From a virus, in the IMG/VR virus record IMGVR_UViG_3300006737_000001, positions 1-64,000 of that record: 64,000 nucleotides of DNA. One strand, written 5' to 3'. A model generated the notes under the pieces. It saw only the letters and a list, made by a program, of their open reading frames with translations. It ran no database searches and had not been told where the DNA came from. Each line of letters starts with the position of its first letter. Positions within the stretch are counted from its first letter, which is position 1. The translations under genes were made by a program, and so were the position numbers. Positions 1 through 8,174 of the stretch are shown here, one piece after another.

Positions 1-400
1 CTTGTCTTCCTTGTATACCTTGTTCTCCGTCAGTACCTTGTTCACCTGTAGTTCCTTGATTACCAGTTGTACCAACATCTCCTTGACGTCCTTGTACACC
101 TTGACGACCTTGTTCTCCTTGTCTTCCTTGTATACCTTGTTCTCCGTCAGTACCTTGTTCTCCGTCAGTACCTTGTTCACCATCCGTACCTTGACGCCCT
201 TGTACTCCTTGTCTACCTTGAGAACCTTGAGTACCAGTTGTTCCTTGTGTACCAGTAGAACCTTGTGCACCGGTTCCTCCAGTACCTTGTCTACCTTGTG
301 TACCTTGTGTTCCCTGAGTAATAGATTCTATTTCTTGAATCCTCTTTTTTCCCACTGCATTGTGGGGTAAACTGTTTAGTACTCTACGGTAAGACGGCAT
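1..400 (-). CDS. Collagen-like fibre protein (partial, C-terminus outside window)
   Basis: Read leftward from ATG at 400, the frame stays open to the window edge for 133 codons. After about 27 ordinary residues (MPSYRRVLNSLPHN...) the protein is an unbroken Gly-X-Y repeat rich in GTQ, GRQ, GEQ and GTD triplets, the hallmark of viral collagen-like trimeric fibres. It follows the major capsid gene, so it is probably a capsid or neck fibre. The DNA repeat (CAAGGT-type units) is imperfect, so slippage and length variation are likely. The frame at base 1 would continue into the frame open at 64000 if the ends were joined. Confidence 0.85.
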   Translation of the reverse strand, partial: MPSYRRVLNSLPHNAVGKKRIQEIESITQGTQGTQGRQGTGGTGAQGSTGTQGTTGTQGSQGRQGVQGRQGTDGEQGTDGEQGTDGEQGIQGRQGEQGRQGVQGRQGDVGTTGNQGTTGEQGTDGEQGIQGRQ

Positions 401-444
401 AAAAAATAATCCTAAATCTTAGTGAGGGGATTAAGGTTCCCCTC
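401..444 (-). terminator. Hairpin plus T-run downstream of the major capsid gene
   Basis: In the minus direction GAGGGG, a nine-base loop and CCCCTC form a stem at 424-444. An ATTATTTTTT run at 410-401 follows, directly before the next start codon. Archaeal terminators are T-runs, so this may partly end or attenuate the abundant capsid transcript before the fibre gene. Inferred from sequence only. Confidence 0.45.
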
Positions 445-476
445 GGACCTTATCTATTAAAATTAAACAATTAACT

Positions 477-1619
477 TTAACTGATGACGATTTGACCGGC
501 TTCTGGTCTAACGACCTTCAATCCGTATCTCATGGACATGTAAGAACCAACAATTCCGAATCCCGGATTTGCTTCTTCTACAGTCAATGGTCTTCTCTCT
601 ACGTAAGCCATTGGCTTAACGGAAAGGTCAAAGACACCAAATCTTCCGCTTGGAACCCATGCGTTCACTACAACGTTTAGACCGTAGAGTTGTCCTACTA
701 GTCCTCCTGTTGATAACATTGAACCGAATGGATTACTTCCTGCGGCGGTAGGCATAACATTTCCACCATCTGCTACTGCAACTGATTGAGCTGTAGTAAA
801 GATACTTGCGAAATCTGCCATCTTCAACATATTCTCGTATTGAGCTGGATTAATGAACATGTGTGTTGCATTGTATCCGTGCTTAGACATACGTGAAATT
901 GAGGAGGCGACGTCACTTAGTGTAAATGAGTCAGTTCCTGTGGATGTAGCTGCGTTGTATGAAGCTGCTCCAGATAGGATGGTTACGCCTTGATTTGCGT
1001 AGTCGTCTAATCTGCTTGCAGTTCCTGTCAATGTAGCTTTTGCTCCAAGGAAACCACCGTTTTCTGCCTTACTGAAATCAGATATGTTTGATTCGTCGGA
1101 AGTAGCTGCTGCGTATGAACCACCAGATTGTGGGGTAATTGTGGAGTAAGCTCCTCCAGACAATACACCTGTTTGTAGAGTTGCGTCACCGATACCAAAT
1201 ATTACGTTAGTAACGTGTTGGGTCATGTGCCTGTCTACAGCTCTGCGGGCTTCATTCAAAGCCATTTCTACTTCGTTGAATCTTGAATCTTCAATCATTC
1301 TTCGGGTTACACCAATTGCTATACCCCACTCTTTAACTGCCACTCTCTCAGAGCGTAGTTTTGTGTGTTGGTATTGCGGAGTTGTACCTTCTTCTAGTTG
1401 TTCTAGCTTCATGCTAGGTTTGCCGAAAGTAATATCAATATTACCCCCTGTATCAGTAGACATTGGGTCTGCAAAGAATTGCATAACTGGAAGGTCTGCG
1501 ACCTTGTAGTCAATAATTGCGTCTTTGTAGTCAATGAGTACTCTTTCACCTGTTCCACCAGTGTTGGCGTAGGAACCTGTGTTCAGGGTTGTCAATAGAC
1601 CGGGAGTTGCGTCGACCAT
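477..1619 (-). CDS. Major capsid protein (HK97-fold)
   Basis: This 380-residue protein has the size and layout of an HK97-type major capsid protein without a delta domain: an extended acidic N-terminus, a spine-helix-like region around residues 100-140 (EVEMALNEARRAVDRHMTQ), a Gly/Ser/Thr-rich centre, and a C-terminal beta region with SVKPMAYVERRPL. Position supports the call: it follows terminase, portal, protease and cement genes in canonical order. AAGGAGA lies just before the ATG. Separate scaffold sequence is present in the protease gene, as expected when the capsid protein lacks its own. Family placement is by context and pattern, not a search. Confidence 0.85.
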   Translation of the reverse strand: MVDATPGLLTTLNTGSYANTGGTGERVLIDYKDAIIDYKVADLPVMQFFADPMSTDTGGNIDITFGKPSMKLEQLEEGTTPQYQHTKLRSERVAVKEWGIAIGVTRRMIEDSRFNEVEMALNEARRAVDRHMTQHVTNVIFGIGDATLQTGVLSGGAYSTITPQSGGSYAAATSDESNISDFSKAENGGFLGAKATLTGTASRLDDYANQGVTILSGAASYNAATSTGTDSFTLSDVASSISRMSKHGYNATHMFINPAQYENMLKMADFASIFTTAQSVAVADGGNVMPTAAGSNPFGSMLSTGGLVGQLYGLNVVVNAWVPSGRFGVFDLSVKPMAYVERRPLTVEEANPGFGIVGSYMSMRYGLKVVRPEAGQIVIS

Positions 1620-1630
1620 AGTTTATCTCC

Positions 1631-2026
1631 TTAGAGAGTCTGACACTTGGTCAGTCCTGCTCCACTGTTGTTTTCTAATGTGACGGCTTGAGCTTTTGGT
1701 GCAGTTGCTGCGTTTGTAGCTGTGACCAATTCTCCGGGCGTTGCTGCCCCCATCATCATAATGATACCTGCATTGACGTTAGCACATGCAATGTTTAGAA
1801 TTACTCCAACACCTGTTACTAGAGACACTATTGCTCCAGCGTCGGCATCGACTAATGCTATTCCTGCGTATGCAAACTTAGCGGCGGCGTCACCTGTATC
1901 TGCTAGCTGCAATTTACCATTGGCATCAACGGTACATGCAGAGCCGGCGGTTATTGCTTCAGCTGCTTCGTATGGTAAAATACGAGCTGGAGCTCCACCA
2001 TCGTTAATTAAAATTTCTGTTGCCAT
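1631..2026 (-). CDS. Probable capsid cement/decoration protein
   Basis: A 131-residue Ala/Gly/Val-rich all-beta protein. It has alternating short strands such as TAGSACTVDANGKLQLAD and a GIALVDADAGAIVSLVTGVGV stretch typical of DUF2190-type cement proteins. It sits between the protease/scaffold gene and the major capsid gene, the usual place for a decoration protein. AAGGTGAT precedes the ATG. An alternative is a small head fibre base. Confidence 0.55.
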   Translation of the reverse strand: MATEILINDGGAPARILPYEAAEAITAGSACTVDANGKLQLADTGDAAAKFAYAGIALVDADAGAIVSLVTGVGVILNIACANVNAGIIMMMGAATPGELVTATNAATAPKAQAVTLENNSGAGLTKCQTL

Positions 2027-2028
2027 AT

Positions 2029-2526
2029 TTAATCACCTTTTAGATAGTAGTCTCTGTTCAATTTGATTTTTCCGTCAACTACTTTCATACCGAACTCTCT
2101 TTTGGTTTCTGGTACTTCACCTTCGTCAGATGATTTACCTTTTCCGAAAGAACGTTCGACGTCGTTGCTTGGCTCAGGCATTGCTGCTAGAGCGTCGCTA
2201 AATCCAGTCAATCTGGATTCATCCCAAGCGGAAAGTTCTTCGACACGAGCATCCTTTTTGTCTTCTTCGATTGAACCGAATAAGATTTCTTTGGATATAA
2301 TTGCTTCTACTGCTTCAACTTTTCTTGCTTCTGCTTCTTTGGTTAATCGGTCTTCTTCTGCTTTTTTGAAAGTTTCTAATTCTTTCATAGCTGCTTTGAA
2401 TTCAGATTCGATTTCCTTTTTAGATGCTTCCGCTTCTTCAAGTTGTGTGCGTAGAGAAGCGAACTCGCGTTCGACAATGCTTTCTGCGTCGGATTTTACA
2501 GTTGTTTCTTTTGTCTCTTCTGACAT
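2029..2526 (-). CDS. Possible nested scaffold protein, internal start in the protease gene
   Basis: An ATG at 2526 is in frame with the protease gene (codon 254). AGAGGT lies five bases upstream, a better ribosome site than most in this operon. Starting here gives a 165-residue protein that is exactly the coiled-coil scaffold region (MSEETKETTVKSDAE...). Phage lambda makes its scaffold Nu3 from a start inside the protease gene C in the same way. Expression from this start is inferred. Confidence 0.45.
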   Translation of the reverse strand: MSEETKETTVKSDAESIVEREFASLRTQLEEAEASKKEIESEFKAAMKELETFKKAEEDRLTKEAEARKVEAVEAIISKEILFGSIEEDKKDARVEELSAWDESRLTGFSDALAAMPEPSNDVERSFGKGKSSDEGEVPETKREFGMKVVDGKIKLNRDYYLKGD

Positions 2527-3285
2527 ATTTACCTCTGTTTGTTCTGACTCGCATCCACAATTTCCTTCTTGGCCACCACAACCACAGTCGTGGTCGTCTT
2601 CAGGTTCTTGTGAATCACATTTCGTTTCTATAGTACATTCTTTACAGACTGGGTCCATCTTTTCATTGTCAATGAAACTTACCTCTGTAGGACGAATATT
2701 AGTGGCATAATTGTCACCCATAACGTCAATATCATTTGAAAACCAATCAATACTAACATGTGTCATGTCTCCTTCCTTAACTTTATTCATTACCTCTTGA
2801 CCGCGGCCATGTTTATTAGATACTGTTGCCAACATCTTGATTGCGGTCTTTCCATTGTCCATCTCGACCAACTCAGGTTTCGTTGCCATGCCGATTAGGT
2901 CCTCAGTTGTTCTCTGATGGTCTACATATATGGGGAGTTCTGAAAATTTAGTTAAACTATCTTTCAACATACCTCCTTCTATATAAACTTTATGTTCTTC
3001 TCCGTCAACCTCATATTCATGAGGTCCGGATGTAATAGCGATAACTGGGAATGATACAGAGTCGACTCCCTCATCGCTGGAAAATGTCATATCTTCACCG
3101 TCAGCCACTGCTAATGCGAATGACCTACGAACAGGTTCAGTGCTTTTGCCCTCTGCAAATTCCCGCTCTACGCCATTCTCATGAGCCCACATGCTACACA
3201 TGCCGGCTGCAATCTCTTCGGGGTTATCAAAACCCCTTTTCTTCAGGTTAGCTTTTGTGTCTAACATACATTTGTCGAATGTCAT
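2029..3285 (-). CDS. Capsid maturation protease fused to scaffold domain
   Basis: The 418-residue product has three parts. Residues 1-40 form a Cys-containing helical N-terminus (KCMLDTKANLKKRGF). Residues about 80-215 resemble prohead proteases of the U35/S78 type, with the presumed catalytic His in VDHQ and Ser in HVSIDW. A Cys-rich acidic linker (CGCGGQEGNCGC) then leads to a coiled-coil Glu/Lys-rich scaffold (about 255-400). It processes and organises the procapsid. Its ATG overlaps the portal stop by four bases (ATGA). A nested in-frame start with its own Shine-Dalgarno sequence is described separately. Confidence 0.82.
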   Translation of the reverse strand: MTFDKCMLDTKANLKKRGFDNPEEIAAGMCSMWAHENGVEREFAEGKSTEPVRRSFALAVADGEDMTFSSDEGVDSVSFPVIAITSGPHEYEVDGEEHKVYIEGGMLKDSLTKFSELPIYVDHQRTTEDLIGMATKPELVEMDNGKTAIKMLATVSNKHGRGQEVMNKVKEGDMTHVSIDWFSNDIDVMGDNYATNIRPTEVSFIDNEKMDPVCKECTIETKCDSQEPEDDHDCGCGGQEGNCGCESEQTEVNMSEETKETTVKSDAESIVEREFASLRTQLEEAEASKKEIESEFKAAMKELETFKKAEEDRLTKEAEARKVEAVEAIISKEILFGSIEEDKKDARVEELSAWDESRLTGFSDALAAMPEPSNDVERSFGKGKSSDEGEVPETKREFGMKVVDGKIKLNRDYYLKGD

Positions 3286-4589
3286 GCTCTATCTCCTGTT
3301 GCGTTTGCGGAGGGTTTATTTCCCCTATTTTGTGCTCTAGCGGATTCTTCTTTCTTATCTTCGTTTTTTCCGCCAGAAATATTAGCATTCTTATCACTTT
3401 GTTCTTGTTTGATTGGTGATGCCTTAATATCTTCAGAAGTTTCCATATCTAGTTCAGCTACTCCTTCAGGGTCAAGACCTCTTTCCTCTCTCACTTCACC
3501 GGGTGATAATACACCTTCTGACAAATAAATCATATCTGTCTTAGCTTTAGTGAATGCGTCATCTGTATTAATTTGCCTAAACTTAAATTTAGCATCGCCT
3601 GACTCTAATTGAGGCATCAGCTGGGAATTAAGTGCTCCCTCTATCATTGTTTGTAGGTATCTAACGTAAGGTTCGAATATTGGACGAGCCTTTTCAGGGT
3701 CTGTCCACATTGTTTTTGGTGTTTTTAATGCTAAATGAATTTTATCTAATATATCATCTGTATATTTACCATATTCAAAAGCACGTTGTGTACCTTGTAA
3801 CTCTTTGATAGTTATGTCGTTTCCATGGATTATATCTTCACCGGGCGCTAAAGTATTAAAAGCATCTACAATTTCATTAATTTTATCTGGACCATATGGC
3901 ATATCTGGTAAACCACATGATACATCAAATCGACTAGATGCATATTTATTAAGGGCTGCACCAATATCTCTTTCTGCATAATCTTTTAAATCCACTAAAT
4001 AGAGAATAGGATGTATATCTGATAAACCATAAGCAAAATCATCGAATTGATTATTTTTCAACTCTATAATCTCACTTTCTTCAAACCTAACGTTTTCTTC
4101 ATCATCACCTATTTTTTGATAATAATATTCTATTTGTCCGTGCTCATTCCTTTTAACAAACATATTTTGACTAGAACGTACAATTAAATTATCTCCTGTC
4201 CATTCTAAATACCCTGTACCAAAAATACGAGCATTTCTTATCCATCCATATAAAATATGTTCAATATTTATATCACGGAACATTTCTTCTAACTCTTCCC
4301 TTACATTGTCATCGGCTGTAACTATATCAAAATTATCTTTGACAGCATACAAGCAAGGTAAATCAATTAGACTTCTTACAATAGGGTCTGATAGGTAAAC
4401 ATTCATATAAGTTCTATTTTTACCAATGTGTGGCTCATAGTCCTTATTTTGTGCAAATCCACCGAATCCCTTATTTATTTTAAGTCTTTGAATTACTCCC
4501 GCACCGTAACTTCGTGGGTCGTCTTTTTTATACGCAGGATTGCCACCAACTCGGGCAAAAGTGCGTCTAACTCTATCTATAAACGACAT
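3282..4589 (-). CDS. Portal protein
   Basis: At 435 residues this is a normal-sized siphovirus portal. It forms the dodecameric DNA channel at one capsid vertex. The N-terminal wing (SDPIVRSLIDLPCLYAVKDNF), the long clip/stem helices around residues 200-330 (GAALNKYASSRFDVSCGLPD, LQGTQRAFEYGKYTDDIL), and the disordered Ser/Lys-rich tail match the family. It lies directly after the large terminase gene and before the protease gene. It has its own upstream TATA box. It may begin a capsid-assembly transcript. Confidence 0.92.
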   Translation of the reverse strand: MSFIDRVRRTFARVGGNPAYKKDDPRSYGAGVIQRLKINKGFGGFAQNKDYEPHIGKNRTYMNVYLSDPIVRSLIDLPCLYAVKDNFDIVTADDNVREELEEMFRDINIEHILYGWIRNARIFGTGYLEWTGDNLIVRSSQNMFVKRNEHGQIEYYYQKIGDDEENVRFEESEIIELKNNQFDDFAYGLSDIHPILYLVDLKDYAERDIGAALNKYASSRFDVSCGLPDMPYGPDKINEIVDAFNTLAPGEDIIHGNDITIKELQGTQRAFEYGKYTDDILDKIHLALKTPKTMWTDPEKARPIFEPYVRYLQTMIEGALNSQLMPQLESGDAKFKFRQINTDDAFTKAKTDMIYLSEGVLSPGEVREERGLDPEGVAELDMETSEDIKASPIKQEQSDKNANISGGKNEDKKEESARAQNRGNKPSANATGDRA

Positions 4590-4612
4590 GGCTATTTATA
4601 ATTAACTCTGAT

Positions 4613-4624
4613 GGGTATATAAAG
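4613..4624 (-). promoter_or_regulatory. TATA box for the portal/capsid operon
   Basis: On the minus strand ACTTTATATACCC lies here, with the first T of TTTATATA 34 bases before the portal ATG at 4589. It is the only clear box between the terminase and capsid genes, so capsid genes can be transcribed separately from terminase. Confidence 0.6.
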
Positions 4625-4630
4625 TTTTTG

Positions 4631-6301
4631 TTAGATTCCCCTTAAGGATTGCTTTAAAAGTCTAGGATTGCGTCTAGTTGTCGCAAAAAGTGGCCGTTTA
4701 CTATAGGTTCCTGCGTTATTAGCGTTATTTCTACTTATTGGTCTAGATACAACACCTGCACCATAGTTTCCTGTCATAGGTAGCATACTTAAAGTAGCAT
4801 GTAATCCCATTGCAGAACTATCACAATAATCATCGTGTTTACCACTTGGTGCTGAAATCTTTTCAGTTTTATCAGCAGCATCCATTGTATATTCTAAATC
4901 AATATGTTCTCTTGTCCACTTATGAATTAACTTAGCTTCATTAGCAGGTAAGTTTTCAGGATTAGGTACTCTTACTCTTCCTTGTTGAATATATGATTGG
5001 AAATCTCTGTACATCTGAGTTTTAGTCCCTTTGGGACCACCTGTAAAAACAAACGCCACAAAATGTATATTAGCATCTAAACACCCTATCCGTAAGTCTT
5101 GTTCAACCGCACCACCAATACCAGTACAGTCCACAATGAGACGAGTAGCCCCAAGACCAAGGGCAACATCCATAATACGTTTACGTTGGTATGGAATATC
5201 ATGTCCACCAGTTCTGGGGTTGATTTCTTCAACGTAAATAAGTCGTGCAATATTTTCTTTGTCAGATTTATCAAGGGACCATGCACTAATGACAGTAGAA
5301 TTAACAGATTTGCCAATGTCAACACTAACATTAATATTGCTTCCTCCCGACTGTCCATCCCCATCCAACCTAGTAAGTTTGTAATCATCATAACACCTTT
5401 TTATTTTTTCTGCATTAAACACATTCGATACCGACTCTACAAATTCACATTCATATTCAGTTCGCCAATGTATGGAGTCTTCTCCCCACTCCATCATTTT
5501 ATCTAACATTTCTTCGTCTGTGTAAGGTGCTGAATAAGCTTCACCTTTGTTCACTGCATCTCTCCATGTATAGTGTAATCTTTTAAAAGTATCTGCATAG
5601 CCGTCGTCATATAAATATTTATACATGTGGTTATCTTTAGACTTAGGTGTACCCAAATTAATAAAAGGAGCTTTATTAGCAACAATAGAAGGCTCTACAT
5701 TATCAATGAACAACTTATCGTCGATGAGTGGAGACTCATCAACAACTAAGAAAGTAGGGTGTTGCCCTCGTATAGCTTGACCTTGGTTACTAGGCGCTAA
5801 TGGAGCCCTACGCATTATTGTGCCCCCCTTAAGTGTTATATTGGGCTTGTTATGAAAACGATAATTCTTAACTAAGCCATTCAAAAAAGGGTTATCAGCA
5901 AAATGTCTATAACAATAATTAAATATTAAAGCTGCTTGGTCTTCTGTAGGAGCAAGTATAAATACTAAATCTCTAAATCTATTAAAAAACATATATATAG
6001 TTACCGCTACAGACAATGCGAACGATTTCCCACTGCCTCGTGGAGCTAAGATAGCTAATTTGGTTTGTTTACCATCATCTCTTTCCATTAAACATTCTAA
6101 TACTATATCTTCTTGTAGTGGTCTTAATTTTAAAGGCCGTTGTTTACCATCAATTAAATATGTTGTACAAAAAGCTCTAAGCAATTTGCGCATTTTTTCT
6201 TTATCTCGTCTACAACTTTTGAATATATTCTCTAAAGAGCGTGAATCTAATCCACCTTTACCTGTCAACAGGCTCTTCAGAGGGCTTTTGGGTTTCGTCA
6301 T
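4631..6301 (-). CDS. terL: Terminase large subunit
   Basis: This is the ATP-driven DNA packaging motor and headful nuclease. The 556 residues show Walker A APRGSGKS at 86-93, Walker B FLVVDE at 184-189, and an RNase H-like nuclease domain with Asp at 328 (VSVDIGKS), 391 (IVDCTGIGG) and 490-494 (DDYCD). Length and motif spacing are normal. The gene overlaps the preceding small ORF by 44 bases, suggesting translational coupling with a small subunit. All catalytic positions look intact. Confidence 0.95.
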   Translation of the reverse strand: MTKPKSPLKSLLTGKGGLDSRSLENIFKSCRRDKEKMRKLLRAFCTTYLIDGKQRPLKLRPLQEDIVLECLMERDDGKQTKLAILAPRGSGKSFALSVAVTIYMFFNRFRDLVFILAPTEDQAALIFNYCYRHFADNPFLNGLVKNYRFHNKPNITLKGGTIMRRAPLAPSNQGQAIRGQHPTFLVVDESPLIDDKLFIDNVEPSIVANKAPFINLGTPKSKDNHMYKYLYDDGYADTFKRLHYTWRDAVNKGEAYSAPYTDEEMLDKMMEWGEDSIHWRTEYECEFVESVSNVFNAEKIKRCYDDYKLTRLDGDGQSGGSNINVSVDIGKSVNSTVISAWSLDKSDKENIARLIYVEEINPRTGGHDIPYQRKRIMDVALGLGATRLIVDCTGIGGAVEQDLRIGCLDANIHFVAFVFTGGPKGTKTQMYRDFQSYIQQGRVRVPNPENLPANEAKLIHKWTREHIDLEYTMDAADKTEKISAPSGKHDDYCDSSAMGLHATLSMLPMTGNYGAGVVSRPISRNNANNAGTYSKRPLFATTRRNPRLLKQSLRGI

Positions 6302-6593
6302 CGGATAATTCTCCTAAAAACGAAGCAAATGCTTCAGTATTTTTCTCTACAGTTGTTGGCACTTCAATATTTAATGCTCTGAATTCAGTATGTATGTCTT
6401 TAACGATTGTATTTCTTTGACGCAAGAGCTCTGTTCTCGCGTTAACATCCCGAATACATACAAGAATTTCTTCCCACAATATATCTTCAAGAGCAAGATT
6501 GCGCGCCAGAAGACGGACAAGCTCTTTATGACGTTCATATTCAGCTTCTCCTACCCTCTGACGTAATCTTTGCTCGTATTCCTCTACGTTCAA
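6258..6593 (-). CDS. Possible terminase small subunit
   Basis: A 111-residue, mostly helical charged protein (MNVEEYEQRLRQRVGEAEYERHKEL...) encoded directly before and overlapping the large terminase gene, the usual position of the DNA-recognition small subunit. No family motif was recognised. The start is a TTG overlapping the TGA of the previous gene (TTGA), consistent with coupled translation. The call rests mainly on position and helical content. Confidence 0.45.
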   Translation of the reverse strand: MNVEEYEQRLRQRVGEAEYERHKELVRLLARNLALEDILWEEILVCIRDVNARTELLRQRNTIVKDIHTEFRALNIEVPTTVEKNTEAFASFLGELSDDETQKPSEEPVDR

Positions 6594-7048
6594 AGCGCTT
6601 TGCCTTCATCAAGACTAGCCTTGACTTTGGACTTTACTAAGGCAGCAAGTTCATCGTCTTTTTCATCCCAAGCAGTAATTAAAACATTACGAACTAAAGA
6701 ATCTTTAACGTGTTTTTGTGCTGTCTCGTCTAGCTTTTCAAAAGCTTTTATCTGGGCTTTTGTTAGATTTTTATCAAGTAAATCCATCAATTCAGCTTCA
6801 TTGTTCTTTAAGTATTTAAAGACTAACTCTTTAACTGCTGGTACGGTATAGGCTACATAAGCTCCTAGACCTAATACTAAAGCAGCTAAGGCTGCTAATA
6901 ATGGTTCATCCATTAATGCATCTAACATTCCAGATTCTTCTACAGTCTCGAGAATTGCAGTTATGTTTCCATCATCTGCTGTCTCATTTGCGGCTGTGTT
7001 ATTATTTGTTTCATTCATATATTGATATTTCCATATTGGGACTCTCAC
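6590..7048 (-). CDS. Membrane-anchored helical protein
   Basis: Unrecognised 152-residue protein. An Asn/Thr-rich N-terminus (about residues 11-30) precedes one strong membrane segment (LLAALAALVLGLGAYVAYTV, about 60-80) and a Lys/Asp/Glu-rich helical tail. The GTG at 7048 overlaps the TGA of an 18-codon leader ORF (GTGA), which favours this start over the internal ATG at 7018. A virion membrane, holin-like or terminase-associated role are all possible; none is proven. Confidence 0.6.
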   Translation of the reverse strand: MRVPIWKYQYMNETNNNTAANETADDGNITAILETVEESGMLDALMDEPLLAALAALVLGLGAYVAYTVPAVKELVFKYLKNNEAELMDLLDKNLTKAQIKAFEKLDETAQKHVKDSLVRNVLITAWDEKDDELAALVKSKVKASLDEGKAL

Positions 7049-7101
7049 GTGGCACTTGCGATAAGAACCTGTGAGGCAATGGCCCTAAGGCGAGAGCCCA
7101 T
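7045..7101 (-). CDS. 18-residue leader minicistron
   Basis: ATG at 7101 lies exactly 28 bases after the first T of the upstream TATA box, where other leaderless starts in this genome lie. It reads MGSRLRAIASQVLIASAT and stops in a GTGA overlap with the next gene. It probably serves to load ribosomes on the terminase operon. The peptide itself resembles nothing known to me. Confidence 0.45.
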   Translation of the reverse strand: MGSRLRAIASQVLIASAT

Positions 7102-7120
7102 ACATAATTAGAAGCTCTAC

Positions 7121-7130
7121 CTATATAAAG
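7121..7130 (-). promoter_or_regulatory. TATA box for the terminase operon
   Basis: CTTTATATAG reads leftward here, overlapping the stop region of the preceding small basic protein gene. Expected start of transcription is near 7101, the first base of the leader minicistron. Confidence 0.65.
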
Positions 7131-7131
7131 C

Positions 7132-7419
7132 TTACCATTTAACTTTATTAGCCCAGTATGCAGCAGACATTTTTCCCCTTTTAATATTCTTAGCGTGACG
7201 CGCTTTAAAACTCTTTCTTCGGGCTTTAGACTTTGGGTCCATCTTCTTACCTGCTGTACTTACTCCTTGTTGACCAAATCTAATTAATTTAGTTTGACTT
7301 CCTACTTTAGCCACTACTACATGTGACTTTTTGGGATGATTAGGTGTTCTTTTAGGTTTATTGTAACCTGACACACCTGCTCGTGTTAGTTTGGCATCCT
7401 TTTTCTTTTTAGGTGCCAT
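7132..7419 (-). CDS. Small basic phage protein (KxKLTRAGVSGYNKPKRTP type)
   Basis: A 95-residue Lys/Arg-rich protein with the blocks TRAGVSGYNKPKRTPNHPKK and RRKSFKARHAKNIKRGKMSA and a C-terminal YWANKVKW. I recognise this pattern from small hypothetical proteins of marine phages and cyanophages. The function is unknown; the charge suggests nucleic-acid binding or packaging with DNA. It is the last of four consecutive tiny basic genes joined by one-base TAATG overlaps. Confidence 0.75.
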   Translation of the reverse strand: MAPKKKKDAKLTRAGVSGYNKPKRTPNHPKKSHVVVAKVGSQTKLIRFGQQGVSTAGKKMDPKSKARRKSFKARHAKNIKRGKMSAAYWANKVKW

Positions 7420-7496
7420 TATTTCTTCCTCTTTTTAGTTTTCTTCTTTTTTGGGCGTCCTACTTTTTTTCCGTATGTTCCTTTACCGTATGGCAT
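7419..7496 (-). CDS. 25-residue basic peptide (MPYGKGTYG type)
   Basis: Encodes MPYGKGTYGKKVGRPKKKK followed by TKKRKK. The MPxGKGTYGxKxGRP signature is common as a tiny protein in marine phage genomes. Both ends are TAATG overlaps with neighbours, which supports a real gene despite its size. The role is unknown; it is likely to bind DNA or be packaged. Confidence 0.7.
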   Translation of the reverse strand: MPYGKGTYGKKVGRPKKKKTKKRKK

Positions 7497-7744
7497 TATT
7501 TACTCCTCCTTACTGCTTTTTTTATCTTTTTAGAATATTTAGCTCTACTACCTACACCACCTGCTTTACGTTTCTTTCGATTAGTAGCAGCCTTCTGGGA
7601 AGGTGTTAGTTTACTACGTACATTCTTAGGTAAATAGCGACCTCTTTTAGATTTTGGCTTTTTAGCATCACCTTTGGTTACATAGCCCCATTTTTGTTTA
7701 CCCCATTTCTTTAGGGACTTCTGGGACTTTTTTAATGGGGCCAT
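7496..7744 (-). CDS. Small basic protein, DUF5872-like
   Basis: An 82-residue Lys-rich protein with KSLKKWGKQKWGYVTKGD, KPKSKRGRYLPKNVRSKLTP and RAKYSKKIKKAVRR. The SL-x-KW-x-Q-x-W...RYLP pattern matches what I know as DUF5872, seen in phages and large DNA viruses. The function is not established. It belongs to the tandem of basic small genes between the structural membrane proteins and terminase. Confidence 0.7.
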   Translation of the reverse strand: MAPLKKSQKSLKKWGKQKWGYVTKGDAKKPKSKRGRYLPKNVRSKLTPSQKAATNRKKRKAGGVGSRAKYSKKIKKAVRRSK

Positions 7745-7920
7745 TAACGATACCCCCCTCCAGCTTTTTTATATGCTACAGCTAACAACTGTGCTTTCCT
7801 TGCGGACCATTGTCCGGGTGAACCACCTTTACTACCGGCTTTAATCCTTTGGAATAAACGCTTTCTCATAGTGGGTTTGGTATAATTACCTGCTTCGTTT
7901 ACTCTAGACTTCTTAGCCAT
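7744..7920 (-). CDS. 58-residue basic phage protein (GNYTKPTMRKRLF type)
   Basis: Reads MAKKSRVNEAGNYTKPTMRK, then a core ending GGSPGQWSARKAQLLAVAYK and KAGGGYR. This motif set is widespread as a short hypothetical protein of marine phages. The stop and the next ATG share a base (TAATG). The function is unknown. Confidence 0.72.
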   Translation of the reverse strand: MAKKSRVNEAGNYTKPTMRKRLFQRIKAGSKGGSPGQWSARKAQLLAVAYKKAGGGYR

Positions 7921-7922
7921 GT

Positions 7923-8165
7923 TTACTTGTATTTGTTTTTCGAGTGTTGTTTCTTACCTATGTGGTGTCCGTGTCTTTCTCTTATCTCTATTTCGGTTAC
8001 ATCTCTAATTTGTTTTAGAGCTTCTTTCTTGGATATAGCTTTCTTTTCTAAAGCATGGGTTTTACCCCCTTCATGACTAAAAACTTTTTCTCCAGAACCA
8101 CTCTTACGCATTGTAAGAGTTTTATCGATGTTCTCTTTTTTATTAGTTTTATATACGCTGGCCAT
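7923..8165 (-). CDS. Small charged protein of unknown function
   Basis: An 80-residue Lys/His/Glu-rich protein (MASVYKTNKKENIDKTLTMR..., ending GHHIGKKQHSKNKYK). Not recognised. It lies two bases before the tandem of basic proteins and is probably co-expressed with them. Confidence 0.6.
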   Translation of the reverse strand: MASVYKTNKKENIDKTLTMRKSGSGEKVFSHEGGKTHALEKKAISKKEALKQIRDVTEIEIRERHGHHIGKKQHSKNKYK

Positions 8166-8174
8166 GTTTTCTCC

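Noticed and set aside
1-330. Tandem CCTTG-type repeats that resemble a repeat array or CRISPR
   Set aside because: The unit is a coding Gly-X-Y repeat in one open minus-strand frame with no unique spacers, so it is a collagen-like gene.
2063-2710. 215-codon plus-strand frame opposite the protease/scaffold gene
   Set aside because: Antisense shadow of a clear capsid gene; Ser-rich translation reflects reversed Glu/Lys codons.
5086-5506. Frames of 101 and 135 codons on both strands inside the large terminase gene
   Set aside because: The terminase reading frame with its motifs accounts for the sequence; the others are shadows.
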